Source: CAZHHM01 sp964532225 (lineage in GTDB: Bacteria > Margulisbacteria > WOR-1 > JAKLHX01). From it: a DNA stretch of 64,000 nucleotides. The notes under the pieces are model-generated. The model worked only from the letters and a program-made list of their open reading frames with translations. It had not been told where the DNA came from and ran no database searches. The number at the start of each line of letters is the position of its first letter. The first letter of the stretch is position 1. Below, piece after piece: positions 52,224-61,783 of the stretch. The position numbers and the translations under genes were made by a program. The DNA lies in the NCBI GenBank assembly GCA_964532225.1, contig CAZHHM010000005.1:1-64000 (forward strand), read 5' to 3'.

Positions 52224-53377
52224 AGTTTTTTCCTTTCAAGGACCAGTTTATAGACGTTCTCGATCTGCTCCCCTATCGTCTTCCAGTTGTATTTCGTTTC
52301 GACCAGCTCTCTTCCTCTCTGCCCCATTCTTTCCGCGAGGTTAGGGTCCTTGAGCACCTTTATGATGGCGTCCGCAAGGGCTTCCGAGTTCCTTGGCTCG
52401 ACTAGAAGGCCGCTCTTCCCTTCATCCATGACGTTGTTCACTCCGGGGATATTTGAAGCAATGACAGGGGTCCGGCAGGCCATGGATTCAAGCTGTACAA
52501 TGCCGAAAGCCTCGAGCCTGTTGATCGACGGGAATACGAACATGGCGGATGTGGAATACAGCTCGACCATCTGGTCAAGGTTGACCTTTCCTTTGAACTC
52601 GATATGGTCCCTTACACCGATCTTGTCGATAAAAGCCTCTACATGAGGTTTTTCCTCTCCCTCGCCGCAGATCACGAACTTCGCGTCGGGGACGGCCTTA
52701 AGTACCATCGGAATGGCCTTCACAAGATAATCGATACCTTTATTGGCGGCAAGCCTTCCGAGAAAGAGCACTTTTTTCCTGTCCCTCTTAGCCTCGGTTA
52801 TCCCCTGTTTCTTTGCTGACGAATCAAAAAGCTCGTAATGTATGCCGATCGGTATGGCATAGTGCGGGAACTTGCTTACTACCGGAGAGGTCGATGCATA
52901 GCTTTCGGTCGTAGTTATTATTGCGTCCACTTTCGGAAGGACCCAGCGGGCATAGGCGTTAGTGGCCGATTCGACCGCTTTGATGACCCATTTAGGCATC
53001 TTCAGTCCGAGGAACTTCTCTGACATGGTCGTATCGCAGTGATAAGTGACCACATGAGGGACCTTGAGCCTGTTGCGCACCGCCCTGGCGAACCCGAACG
53101 GAGGACAGTGTGAATGTACGACATCGAACCCGTCCAGCATCTTCAGGCTGAACTTGTTGGATATCGGAAGATAGATCAGGTTCATAGCATCAAGCCTTTT
53201 AACCTTTATCCCGTCCATGATCTCCTCGGAAGGTGCCCCGGCCTCTTTAGGGATGTTATTCGTGATGATCGTCACATCGTGGCCCCTTGACACGAGCTCG
53301 AGGGACACATCTTTCACATATTTCTCAGTGCCTCCGAAATGAGGGAAAAAATACGGGACAAGCATGGCGATCTTCAT
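52220..53377 (-). CDS. GT4-family glycosyltransferase
   Basis: A 385-residue retaining glycosyltransferase with two Rossmann domains. The N-terminal PYFFPHFGGTEKYVKDV and the C-terminal INRLEAFGIVQLESMACRTPVI (the EX7E motif) are diagnostic. Donor and acceptor are unknown. AAAGGAG precedes ATG 53377. It overlaps galE and probably works in the same glycolipid or polysaccharide route. Confidence 0.92.
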   Translation of the reverse strand: MKIAMLVPYFFPHFGGTEKYVKDVSLELVSRGHDVTIITNNIPKEAGAPSEEIMDGIKVKRLDAMNLIYLPISNKFSLKMLDGFDVVHSHCPPFGFARAVRNRLKVPHVVTYHCDTTMSEKFLGLKMPKWVIKAVESATNAYARWVLPKVDAIITTTESYASTSPVVSKFPHYAIPIGIHYELFDSSAKKQGITEAKRDRKKVLFLGRLAANKGIDYLVKAIPMVLKAVPDAKFVICGEGEEKPHVEAFIDKIGVRDHIEFKGKVNLDQMVELYSTSAMFVFPSINRLEAFGIVQLESMACRTPVIASNIPGVNNVMDEGKSGLLVEPRNSEALADAIIKVLKDPNLAERMGQRGRELVETKYNWKTIGEQIENVYKLVLERKKL

Positions 53378-53395
53378 CGTGGTCTCCTTTCTTAG

Positions 53396-55771
53396 TTAGA
53401 TCCAGAACAGCAGACGCCGTCTCGATTGCTCCGCCATCGGGTCAAGCGGCCCTATTTTCCGGTACAGGGACAGCGCTTCCTTCACTCTGCCTCTTTCCAT
53501 CTCAACATCACCGAGGTTGAGCAATGCCGGCGAAAAGTCCTTGTCGGTCTTGAGAGCTGACCGGAACTCGGACTCCGCCCTGTCGGCTTCCCCCGCCATC
53601 TTGAGCATTACACCGTAATTATTATGATAGATACTGTTCCCCTTGTCACCCGAGACACATGACATGAAGAGGGTCCTTGCTTTTTCCGTCTCGCCGTTGT
53701 GCAGAAGCACGCATGCCAGATTGTTAACGGACGGCAGAAGCATTGAGTCCAGCTGAGAGGACAATGTAAAATCGTCCTCGGCTGCTTTGATCCTTGACTT
53801 CATGAACTGGTCGAAACCGCTGTTGTTCTGCCCCTGCCCGAAGGACATGAGCGTCAGGTCCTCATCTTCATTGGCCCTGGTCCTGCGGAAATCCCCTCCC
53901 CAGACGGCTCTAAGGGACCTTGTCGCCGAGTCGAAGGCAAGCGCTATCTTTTTGTTCCTTATGGAGTAGCTGCTCACCTTGGTAAGTCTGTCGACGCGTG
54001 AAGAGACCCCGCTGTGTCCGATATCCTCCTGGGACACCTTTTCATATTCCGAGAGCGCCTGCTCGATCATACCCTGAGCTTCCAGGCAGCTCGCATGTTC
54101 GGCCCTTGCGGTGCGCTCCCAGTCGTTCCCCTCTGTGGTCTTGAACTCGAGCACTTTTTCGAATTGCGCCTGTGCGAGGTCATACCGGCCCTGTTCTTTG
54201 AATATCTGTCCCAGAAGGATATGTGACTGCGGCGCTCTTGAAGCGTCCCTGATGGCCTTTTGCAGTGACCTTATAGCGGCATCGAGCTGGCCTCTTTTAT
54301 GCTGGAGCCTTGCAAGATCAAGGTTCAGCCCCGCCCTCCACGGGTCCTGCTCGATCTTGGACTTGAGCGTCTCCATCTCTTTGTCCAGCTCCTTCTCGGA
54401 GACTGCCTGGAAACGTTTTTGGATAGCTGTATCGTACGGCTGGGTCGCAAGCGCGCTGCGGTATGAATCCTTTGCCCTGTCTGTAAGGTCTATCTTGGCG
54501 AATGCCTGTCCCAGGATCTCGAAAGCAGGAGTGCAGTTCTTCTCTTTCGCAACAAGCTCTTCGGCAACCGATATCGCCTTCCTCGCCTCTCCGCTCGAAA
54601 TATATCCCTGTGCAAGGACCAGAAGGGCATCCGTCATCGAAGGGTCCGCCTTGAGTATCTCCCTGCATTTTCGCTCGATATGATCAAGCTGCGAAGGGTC
54701 CAGCTTGACGATGTGCCGGAACCCCGCAAGGGCTTCTTTGATGTTCCCGTCGCCCATATAGCAATCCGCTAGGCTCTGATGCGCGGCAAGCTGGTCAGGG
54801 AACGCGGAAATGATCTTGAGATATCCTTCCATGCTCTTCTTCCTGAGATCCGGAGCCTGCCGCATCAGATTGTCATACATCTCAACGGCCTCAGAGTACT
54901 GCCCTTTGGCGGTAAGGCACTGCGCCAGGAGCTCGGTGGCGTCGATATTGTCAGGATAGGTCAGCAGAAGTTCTTTAAGAAAAGGCACAAGATACCCTTC
55001 CCTGTCGGAAGACAGTTCAGAGAGCTTCTTCGCGCATTGTACTGCTTTGTCCGGTTTCAGGCATTTGGCGTATGTCTCGGCAAGCTTTTCAAGGACCGTT
55101 GGGCTGTTCGGGGACAGTCTCAGCAGTTCTTCAAGCCTGTCAAGGGTCTCGCTGAGCACCTCAGGGTCATCCGAAAGCATCTGGCCGAGCTTTTCTGCAG
55201 CACTGTCAAAATTGTTCAGCCGCTTATACAGCTCCTGTAGAGTGCGGAGCACCCTCTTGCTCGAAGGGTCTATCTTCAAAAGGTCCTCATAGAGCATTAT
55301 CGCGTCTGCATGCCTGCCTTTTTCGATATAGGCACCTGCCAATGCTTCAAGAAGCGTCGGATCTCCTTTGCCCGACTCCATTGCCTTTTCCAAAAGTGAG
55401 ATAGCGCCGTCAAGCCTTCCGAGCTTAAGATAGATGCGGCCAAGCATATTGTAGATCTCGGCCGTTTCAGGAGATATCTCTACCAGCTCTTCAAGATCGA
55501 TTATCGCCGCGTCAACATTCCCCTGGGACAGATGGTACTCCACAAGGGCAAGTCTGGACTGTACGTCCGAGAGGTTCGAGATGATGTATTCCTCAAAATC
55601 GATGATGACCTTCGGGTATATCGAAGGCCTGAACATCGACGCTATCTTGTAATAGCGGAGAGCTTCTTTGGGGTTCCCCTGATAAAGATAAGCAGCGCCC
55701 ATCAACCTGTTGGTCTCAGGGTCCTTGGGGTCCTTTCTGATCCTCTTTTTTATATCCTCTAAGTTTGTCAA
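53396..55771 (-). CDS. Large TPR protein
   Basis: A protein of about 791 residues made mostly of tetratricopeptide repeats at 34-residue steps (for example GDPTLLEALAGAYIEKGRHAD, GQYSEAVEMYDNL), with a divergent insert near residues 580-680. No signal peptide is visible, so it is probably a cytoplasmic or peripheral scaffold. The start is uncertain. TTG 55771 is the first likely codon after the lptF/G stop, and CTG 55780 or the in-frame ATG 55843 inside lptF/G are alternatives. It lies between lptF/G and the glycosyltransferases, so an envelope assembly role is possible. Confidence 0.82.
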   Translation of the reverse strand: MTNLEDIKKRIRKDPKDPETNRLMGAAYLYQGNPKEALRYYKIASMFRPSIYPKVIIDFEEYIISNLSDVQSRLALVEYHLSQGNVDAAIIDLEELVEISPETAEIYNMLGRIYLKLGRLDGAISLLEKAMESGKGDPTLLEALAGAYIEKGRHADAIMLYEDLLKIDPSSKRVLRTLQELYKRLNNFDSAAEKLGQMLSDDPEVLSETLDRLEELLRLSPNSPTVLEKLAETYAKCLKPDKAVQCAKKLSELSSDREGYLVPFLKELLLTYPDNIDATELLAQCLTAKGQYSEAVEMYDNLMRQAPDLRKKSMEGYLKIISAFPDQLAAHQSLADCYMGDGNIKEALAGFRHIVKLDPSQLDHIERKCREILKADPSMTDALLVLAQGYISSGEARKAISVAEELVAKEKNCTPAFEILGQAFAKIDLTDRAKDSYRSALATQPYDTAIQKRFQAVSEKELDKEMETLKSKIEQDPWRAGLNLDLARLQHKRGQLDAAIRSLQKAIRDASRAPQSHILLGQIFKEQGRYDLAQAQFEKVLEFKTTEGNDWERTARAEHASCLEAQGMIEQALSEYEKVSQEDIGHSGVSSRVDRLTKVSSYSIRNKKIALAFDSATRSLRAVWGGDFRRTRANEDEDLTLMSFGQGQNNSGFDQFMKSRIKAAEDDFTLSSQLDSMLLPSVNNLACVLLHNGETEKARTLFMSCVSGDKGNSIYHNNYGVMLKMAGEADRAESEFRSALKTDKDFSPALLNLGDVEMERGRVKEALSLYRKIGPLDPMAEQSRRRLLFWI

Positions 55772-55776
55772 TGCTG

Positions 55777-56850
55777 TCAGCGGGAGCCTTCCCTCATTAT
55801 TAATAATATACCTAAACTTGATACTATCATAGGCGGGAACCATGCCGCTACGACCGGATCAACGATCCCCCCTCTTCCGAGGGACCTGAAGACCGAGGCA
55901 AGCACGTAATAAGTGAAGATCACGATAACGCTCAGCAGGAACCCCCAGGATTTCCCCGCTTTTAACGACGGGATGCTCAGAGGTATGGCAAGAAAAGCAA
56001 AAACGAATGTGGTCAGAGGCACTGAGAACTTCATATGAAAATCCGTGGCAAGGGATACTGTGTTCACCCCGGCTTTCTTAAGCTGTATTATGGTCTCGTC
56101 AAGCTCTCTGCTGGTCATATGTTCGGATGTCTTCTGCTGGGACAGGGTCATGACATCCTCGTTGAGGACAATATCCATGGCTGCAAAATCAGCGATATAC
56201 CCGAGTTTTCCGTCGTCATTGAAAGAATGCACTGCGCCTTTTGAGAGGACCCATTTATCCGGAAGTGCGTTCGCCGTTCTTGCCGTTATCACTCTCGGCA
56301 CCCTGCCTGAATTGATATCGTAGATCATGATATCGTCAAGCCGCTTGGTAGCGTAGTCGATCCTTCTGACGTAGAAGAAACGGCCTGCGCTGTCACGGAA
56401 GAAGACGTTCTCCTTCATTTCATCGACCGGCTGTTTGAACATGATGTGCCTGATTATCCCGTCCGACACCCGGTTGGCATGCGGAACGACCCTTTCGTTT
56501 ATAAAAAATGCCGCTCCGCTTACAAAAAGCGAAAGGACCAGGACCGGCATGGCGATCCTGAAAAAGCTTACACCTGAGGTCCTGATGGCGGTCATCTCAC
56601 TTTCCCTTGCCATTCTTCCGAGGACTATGGCAGTAGCGAACAGGAAAGAGACAGGGAATGTAAGTACCATAATGGCAGGAAGCTTGTAAAGGATCAGCCG
56701 GATAATAAGAAGGGGCGCGATGCCCCTATTTATTATGAGATCTATGAACGTGAAGAGAAGGTCGGTCGTCATTATCAGCACGAAACCGATGATACCCAGA
56801 AGGAACGGAGAAAAGAGCTCGCTGATCACATAGCGGTCTATGATCTTCAT
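55777..56850 (-). CDS. LptF/LptG-family permease
   Basis: A 357-residue inner-membrane component of the LptB2FG lipid-export transporter. Three N-terminal helices (PFLLGIIGFVLIMTTDLLF onward) are followed by a periplasmic beta-jellyroll (about 120-260) and three C-terminal helices. Only one paralogue is present here. Whether it is LptF or LptG cannot be settled by eye. Its presence supports an outer membrane with exported lipid. Its ATG shares one base with the rpsU stop. Confidence 0.9.
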   Translation of the reverse strand: MKIIDRYVISELFSPFLLGIIGFVLIMTTDLLFTFIDLIINRGIAPLLIIRLILYKLPAIMVLTFPVSFLFATAIVLGRMARESEMTAIRTSGVSFFRIAMPVLVLSLFVSGAAFFINERVVPHANRVSDGIIRHIMFKQPVDEMKENVFFRDSAGRFFYVRRIDYATKRLDDIMIYDINSGRVPRVITARTANALPDKWVLSKGAVHSFNDDGKLGYIADFAAMDIVLNEDVMTLSQQKTSEHMTSRELDETIIQLKKAGVNTVSLATDFHMKFSVPLTTFVFAFLAIPLSIPSLKAGKSWGFLLSVIVIFTYYVLASVFRSLGRGGIVDPVVAAWFPPMIVSSLGILLIMREGSR

Positions 56851-57050
56851 TATTGCATCTCTGCTTCTCTTTGTCTGCGCCTTTCCCTTTTAATGGCCTG
56901 GGCCAGCTCCCTCCTTTTTTTCTGAGAAGGTTTTTCGTAGAATTCCCTACGCTTCATCTCCTCGAGGATGCCTTCTTTCCTGATCTTGCTCTTGAATTTT
57001 TTAAGAGCCTTGTCAATGGATTCATCCTTCCTGATTTCGACCTTTGCCAA
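56850..57050 (-). CDS. rpsU: Ribosomal protein bS21
   Basis: A 66-residue basic small-subunit protein. The sequence VEIRKDESIDKALKKFKSK with a REFYEKPSQKKR centre is a full match to the family. It starts at TTG with AAGGAGG at seven bases, a strong site compensating for the weak codon. It overlaps the lptF/G start by one base. Confidence 0.96.
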   Translation of the reverse strand: MAKVEIRKDESIDKALKKFKSKIRKEGILEEMKRREFYEKPSQKKRRELAQAIKRERRRQREAEMQ

Positions 57051-57083
57051 GAAAATCCCTCCTTCTTCAGAATATTTTATTTC

Positions 57084-57422
57084 TCAACCCGGAGGCCACT
57101 TCATCTGTCTTCCGCCAAGGACATGAAAATGTATATGATCTACTGTCTGTCCTCCGTCCCTGCCGGAATTGGCGACCACTCTGTAGCCGCCCTTATCAAG
57201 ACCTGTCTTAGTAATAATAGCATTTATTGCGCCAAAAATCCCGGAAAAGATATCCCCCGACATGACATCCTCAAGACGGGCATAGTGCTCCCTAGGGATC
57301 ACCACGAAATGATGCGGTGCCTGAGGGGAAATATCCTTAAAAGCGATCACTTTATCGTCAGAATAGACCGTATCTGACTTGATCCTGCCCGAGGCTATGG
57401 AACAAAAAATGCAGTCATCCAT
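57084..57422 (-). CDS. HIT-family nucleotide-binding protein (HinT-like)
   Basis: A 112-residue histidine-triad protein. The N-terminal CIFCSIASGRI and the catalytic triad HIHFHVLGGR are diagnostic. Members hydrolyse adenosine phosphoramidates. It overlaps the 3' end of ricT by 8 bp. Confidence 0.94.
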   Translation of the reverse strand: MDDCIFCSIASGRIKSDTVYSDDKVIAFKDISPQAPHHFVVIPREHYARLEDVMSGDIFSGIFGAINAIITKTGLDKGGYRVVANSGRDGGQTVDHIHFHVLGGRQMKWPPG

Positions 57423-58137
57423 TCTTTTGTTCCCTTACAGGCTGAGGTGCCGGACCTTGGTCCTTTTTGTCCTGCGGCTTGACCTTAGGCTGATATTCGT
57501 ACTGGAGGCAGCAGAGAAGCTTTCCGCAAACTCCGCAGACCTTCGACTGGTTCATAGGTATCCCCTGCTCCTTGAGCATCTTTACCGTAACATGAGGGAA
57601 CTCGTCAAGGAACGTTGAGCAGCACAATCCTCTCCCGCAGATCCCGATACCCCCGATTATCCTGGCCTCATCCCGGGCGCTGACCGACTGCATCTCCACC
57701 TTAAGCCCGACACGGGAAGAAACGTCCCTTACGAACTCTTTGCTCGAAAAATTGCCTTTCTGTGAAAGGTTCTTGAAATAGACGATAGCTTTGCTCTCGT
57801 CGAACAGTATCTCGGCATTGATCACTTTGATCTGCAGTCCGTACTCCTTGACCTTTGAGCAAGCTGCGCAGAACGCGTCCCGCTCTCTGGACAGAAAAGT
57901 CTTTTCCTTCTCGATATCCTTTTCATCCGCGTAGCGGACCAGCTTCCTCAGCTTTATCAGCGCGCCTTCACGATGTCCCCTGGGCGTATTTATCATCGTG
58001 ATATTACCGAACTCCATTCCCCTGTCGGTCTCGACTATGACTGAGGCCCCCATTTTCAGGTCCTGCTCCTTATAACCCTTGAGAACTGACACATTATTGA
58101 ACTTACGGAACCTTACACCTACATAACTTTCGTTCAT
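57415..58137 (-). CDS. ricT: PSP1-domain protein RicT (YaaT)
   Basis: A 240-residue PSP1 protein of the RicT family. The cysteine cluster is GICGRGLCCSTFL and CGVCGKLLCCLQYE, which in Bacillus binds iron-sulfur in the RicAFT complex controlling RNase Y. The PSP1 core includes GNITMINTPRGHR and LFDESKAIVYF. Its position directly after holB matches many genomes. The proline/Gln-rich C-terminal tail is extra. Confidence 0.93.
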   Translation of the reverse strand: MNESYVGVRFRKFNNVSVLKGYKEQDLKMGASVIVETDRGMEFGNITMINTPRGHREGALIKLRKLVRYADEKDIEKEKTFLSRERDAFCAACSKVKEYGLQIKVINAEILFDESKAIVYFKNLSQKGNFSSKEFVRDVSSRVGLKVEMQSVSARDEARIIGGIGICGRGLCCSTFLDEFPHVTVKMLKEQGIPMNQSKVCGVCGKLLCCLQYEYQPKVKPQDKKDQGPAPQPVREQKNG

Positions 58138-58895
58138 TTCTTAAGCACCCCCGCTAGTCTCAGGAACGTCACATCGGAAAGCAGTCTCGGATTTGCCATC
58201 TTCTTGAGCGAGACGACCGCCTCCAGTAGTATCCTGGCATTTTTGGCCCGGTCTTTTCCGGCATAATGGCCGGCCAACCTCACGAACTTGTCCTCGAGCT
58301 CATCCCTGGTCGTTTCGGCATCCCTCGGACAGAACCTCTCAGAGAATGCCAGCGCGTCTTCAGCCGATCTGCCGTCAAATATCTCCTCCGGGGCATCGAG
58401 CTGAGGCGATGAAGTAAAAACGACCTTCTGGCATCTTGACGCCACTGTCCTTGGCATAGCGGTCTCCCTGTCCGTCATCAAGATGAACAGGACTTTAGAA
58501 GGCGGCTCTTCCAGGATCTTCAGTATCGCATTGGCGGCTGCTGTCTCCATTTTGTCCGCGCCATGTACGAGCACTGCCATATACTTGCCTTCTGACGGTC
58601 CGTATTTGACCCTGTCACGGACCTCTCTGCTCTGGTCGATCTTCACTATCCCCTTTTTGCCCTGAGGCACGATCTCGATAATGTCCGGGTGTATGCCGCT
58701 GTCGATCTTAAGGCAATCCCTGCACGAACCGCAGGCACCGCAGTTGAGGTTCTTTACGAGAGCCCTTGCATAGGCCCCCGCTTTTCCCGTGTCAAAGCTG
58801 ACAAAAAGGTAGGCTCCGGGGACCCTGTCCCTCATGACAGAGTTCATGAGCATCCTTTTTGCCCGGGGCTCGCCGTCAAGTATGCTGAGATCCAT
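58134..58895 (-). CDS. holB: DNA polymerase III delta' subunit
   Basis: A 253-residue clamp-loader subunit. The zinc Cys set is CGACGSCRDCLK. The sensor and RC motifs include ANAILKILEEPP and TVASRCQKVVF. The P-loop region (SFDTGKAGAYAR) is degenerate, as is normal for delta', which does not hydrolyse ATP. The ATG lies nine bases after TATAAT, so the leader should be 2-3 nt. It overlaps ricT by 4 bp. Confidence 0.9.
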   Translation of the reverse strand: MDLSILDGEPRAKRMLMNSVMRDRVPGAYLFVSFDTGKAGAYARALVKNLNCGACGSCRDCLKIDSGIHPDIIEIVPQGKKGIVKIDQSREVRDRVKYGPSEGKYMAVLVHGADKMETAAANAILKILEEPPSKVLFILMTDRETAMPRTVASRCQKVVFTSSPQLDAPEEIFDGRSAEDALAFSERFCPRDAETTRDELEDKFVRLAGHYAGKDRAKNARILLEAVVSLKKMANPRLLSDVTFLRLAGVLKK

Positions 58896-58904
58896 GTTGT
58901 ATTG

Positions 58905-58910
58905 ATTATA
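58905..58910 (-). promoter_or_regulatory. -10 box of holB
   Basis: A perfect TATAAT on the minus strand is nine bases before ATG 58895, the same spacing as plsY. No Shine-Dalgarno is seen. Confidence 0.5.
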
Positions 58911-58913
58911 TCA

Positions 58914-58933
58914 AATAGGCCTGCGCCTATTTA
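58914..58933. repeat. Hairpin at the rel-holB junction
   Basis: AAATAGGC-CTGC-GCCTATTT is a perfect 8-bp inverted repeat over the rel stop codon. It could end rel transcription weakly or cap the rel mRNA, but it lacks a T-run. Confidence 0.55.
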
Positions 58934-61092
58934 GCTATCGTCACCCTGTATACGTCATAGACGTCCGCGACCTTCCGGATGGCATCCATGACGTTCTTGA
59001 GGTGAGAAACGCTCTTAATATCAAGAACAAGGCCTATTAGTGCGGCGCTGCTCTTTTTGGTACGCAGCTCCACCGTCGCGATGTTCGTTTTTGTCTCGGA
59101 TATCTGGTTCACAACGTCCTTGAGCAGTCCGACCCTGTCAAATGCCTCAACTTCGATGTTGACGCGATAGCTCTGTTCAGCTGCACTGTTCCATTCTGCC
59201 GGGACAAGCTTCTGGTCAAGTCCGTTATCCGTAAGGATATTAGGGCAGTCCGCCCTGTGGACCGTAACACCGCGCCCTCTTGTGATAAAACCGACGATCT
59301 CGTCACCGGGAAGAGGGAAGCAGCATTTGGCATACCGCACAAGGAGGTTATCCATGCCGGACACCCTGACGGCCTGCGTTGAGTGCTTCGTGCCGTGCTC
59401 GAACTTTGGCTTTATAAGTTCCGTGTGCAGAGGTTCGATCACCTTCTTCTTTTCGAGGTAAAGTCTTATCTCCTTGGCGGCCGTTGCCGCATTGAGCTCT
59501 CCTCTGCCTATCATGGCAAGGATGTCCTCTCTGTCGTTGAGGCTGTGCTTTTGCAGCACCTCGGACATATCCGTTGACTCAAAGAGGGCAAAATCGACGG
59601 CCCCGATCTTATGGAGCTCTTCCTTCAGAAGTTCCCTGCCTGAGCTTATATGGTCCTCGCGTTTCTGCTTCTTGAACCAGGACTTTATCTTTGCCTTCGC
59701 TCCCGATGTCGCGGCAAATGACAGCCAGTCGAGCCTCGGGTTGTCCCTGTTGCAGGTAAGGACCTCGATAATGTCACCGCTTTTCAGTTTTGTGTCCAGC
59801 GGCATTATCTTGCCGTTGACCTTGGCGCCGATGCACCGGTGCCCTACCTGGGTATGGACGTGGTAGGCAAAGTCTATCGGTGTCGCGTCTATCGGCAGAG
59901 TGTAAACGTCGCCTTTAGGGGAATAAACGAAGACCTCGTCCATAAAGAGGTCGATCTTGAGGTTTTCAAGGAAGACCTTGGCATCTTTTATATCGCTCTG
60001 ATTGTCGAGCAGCTGCCTGATCCAGGCCAGTTTTGAATCGAACTTCCTGTCGGTGTCCCCGCCCTCCTTGTACTTCCAGTGGGCTGCAATGCCGTACTCG
60101 GCGATCCTGTGCATTTCCTTGGTCCTGATCTGTATCTCAACAGGCCTTCCTTCCGGACCAATTATGGTTGTATGGAGGGTCTGATAACCGTTCGACTTAG
60201 GTACAGCGATAAAGTCGCGGAACCTGCCCGGGATCGGCTTCCACATAGAATGGACCACGCCCAGCACTGCATAGCACTCTTTGACCGATTCTACAATGAC
60301 ACGGACAGCAACAAGATCGTATATGTCGTCGAACTCGATGTTCTTCTGGACTATCTTGTTGTAAATGCTGTAAAAATGCTTTGACCTGCCGGATATCTGG
60401 GCCATTATCCCTACCTTACCCAGAGCAGAACTGACCTGCCCGATGAAGTCGTCGATATATTTTTCTCTGTCGATCTTCTTTTGAGACACCAGGGCTTTTA
60501 TCTGGTCATATTTATCTCGTTCCAAATAGCTGAACGCCAGGTCCTCCAGCTCCCATTTCAGCTGCCACATCCCAAGCCTGTGAGCGAGAGGAGCGTATAT
60601 CTCCATGGTCTCGGTGGATATCTCCTTTTGCTTTTCCGGAGGTAGATGCTTCAGTGTCTGCATATTATGCAGCCTGTCAGCAAGTTTGATGATGATTATC
60701 CTGAGGTCTTCGGCCATGGACACGAACATCTTGCGGAAGTTCTCCGCCTGTCGCTCCTCTTTTGAACCGAACGATATCTGACCCAGCTTCGTAACGCCCA
60801 TGACAAGCCTTGCCACGGTCTCCCCGAAATCATCCTTGATCTGCTGGGGCGTTATGTTCCCGTCCTCGACGGAATCATGCAGGAGCGAAGCGGTTATGGT
60901 AGGGACATCCTGTTCGAGCTCAGCGAGTATGAAGGCGACCTCTAATGGATGGGTGATGAAAGGATCTCCGGACAGTCTCATCTGCCCTTCGTGGGCCTTA
61001 TCGGCGAATTCGTAAGCTTTCCGGATAAGCTGTATCTCCGGAGATGACGCGTACCTTGATACGCGCTCTAAAAGCTTATCGATGTCGTGCAT
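58927..61092 (-). CDS. rel: Bifunctional (p)ppGpp synthetase/hydrolase
   Basis: A 721-residue stringent-response enzyme. The N-terminal HD hydrolase has LLHDSVEDGNI and LADRLHNMQTL. The synthetase includes VAVPKSNGYQTLHTTIIG. TGS (VYTLPIDATPIDFAYHVHT) follows at about 380-450, then a helical/zinc region (YAKCCFPLPGDEIVGF) and a C-terminal ACT domain. Length and all domains are intact, so both activities are expected. Confidence 0.96.
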   Translation of the reverse strand: MHDIDKLLERVSRYASSPEIQLIRKAYEFADKAHEGQMRLSGDPFITHPLEVAFILAELEQDVPTITASLLHDSVEDGNITPQQIKDDFGETVARLVMGVTKLGQISFGSKEERQAENFRKMFVSMAEDLRIIIIKLADRLHNMQTLKHLPPEKQKEISTETMEIYAPLAHRLGMWQLKWELEDLAFSYLERDKYDQIKALVSQKKIDREKYIDDFIGQVSSALGKVGIMAQISGRSKHFYSIYNKIVQKNIEFDDIYDLVAVRVIVESVKECYAVLGVVHSMWKPIPGRFRDFIAVPKSNGYQTLHTTIIGPEGRPVEIQIRTKEMHRIAEYGIAAHWKYKEGGDTDRKFDSKLAWIRQLLDNQSDIKDAKVFLENLKIDLFMDEVFVYSPKGDVYTLPIDATPIDFAYHVHTQVGHRCIGAKVNGKIMPLDTKLKSGDIIEVLTCNRDNPRLDWLSFAATSGAKAKIKSWFKKQKREDHISSGRELLKEELHKIGAVDFALFESTDMSEVLQKHSLNDREDILAMIGRGELNAATAAKEIRLYLEKKKVIEPLHTELIKPKFEHGTKHSTQAVRVSGMDNLLVRYAKCCFPLPGDEIVGFITRGRGVTVHRADCPNILTDNGLDQKLVPAEWNSAAEQSYRVNIEVEAFDRVGLLKDVVNQISETKTNIATVELRTKKSSAALIGLVLDIKSVSHLKNVMDAIRKVADVYDVYRVTIAK

Positions 61093-61095
61093 TTG

Positions 61096-61770
61096 TCAGC
61101 GTTTCAGATCCCTTCTGTATGAGACTGTCCTTCTGTCCATGACACCGATGCTGGGAGGTATCGCGGACCTTTTCCTCTGCTCATAATGCTGGTGCTGGCT
61201 GGGCCTCTGTTCCGGTTTGTTGTTGATCAGCTTTGACTTAAGCCAAATGTCCGATGAAAGCTCAAGCGTGAATGCCAGGTCGAGCGCCTCTCTCAGGGAA
61301 GACGCATATGTGAATATCCCGTAACCCTTGACGACAACGGCCGACGGTGACGGGTTCATGTTAGACAGGATAGCCTTAGAAAGCTCATCCTTGTCCGATA
61401 CCTGTCTCGGCTTTACGATGCTGAGGCCGAAAGGAAATGCCGACTGGCCCTTTGCATCCTGAGGCAGTATCTTGTTCTCGGTAAGTGAAAGCGCCATTGC
61501 GCTTTTAGGATGGCAGTGCACTATCGCTTTTGCCGCTGTATTGCCGTAGATGGCCCTGTGTATGATCAGGTCCCTGGATGCCCACTCATTGCCATCCCCT
61601 TCCTGGAGCTCGATGATGTCCTCGGCCTTGATATCATCGTTATAGAGGCCCTTGGAAGTTATGGTCATCTTCCCGCTGTCGAGAACACTGATGTTCCCCC
61701 CCGTAAGGTCGTTCATCCCGGACTGAAAAAGGACTGTCATTGCTTTCTTTATCGCTTCGGCTTGGCCCAT
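61096..61770 (-). CDS. Class II aldolase/adducin-family protein
   Basis: A 224-residue zinc aldolase-like protein. Features are GMNDLTGGNISVLDSGKMTIT near the N-terminus and the zinc-binding IVHCHPKSAMALSL. The C-terminal 40 residues are basic and probably disordered. Family members cleave sugar phosphates such as fuculose 1-phosphate or act as dehydratases. The gene lies 13 bases after a PfkB kinase gene, so the two may phosphorylate and then split one sugar. AAAGGA precedes the ATG. Confidence 0.85.
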   Translation of the reverse strand: MGQAEAIKKAMTVLFQSGMNDLTGGNISVLDSGKMTITSKGLYNDDIKAEDIIELQEGDGNEWASRDLIIHRAIYGNTAAKAIVHCHPKSAMALSLTENKILPQDAKGQSAFPFGLSIVKPRQVSDKDELSKAILSNMNPSPSAVVVKGYGIFTYASSLREALDLAFTLELSSDIWLKSKLINNKPEQRPSQHQHYEQRKRSAIPPSIGVMDRRTVSYRRDLKR

Positions 61771-61783
61771 TTTGTTTTCCTTT

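Noticed and set aside
58134..58895. holB as a pseudogene because its Walker A is degenerate
   Set aside because: A degenerate P-loop is normal in delta' subunits, and the zinc cysteines and SRC motif are intact.
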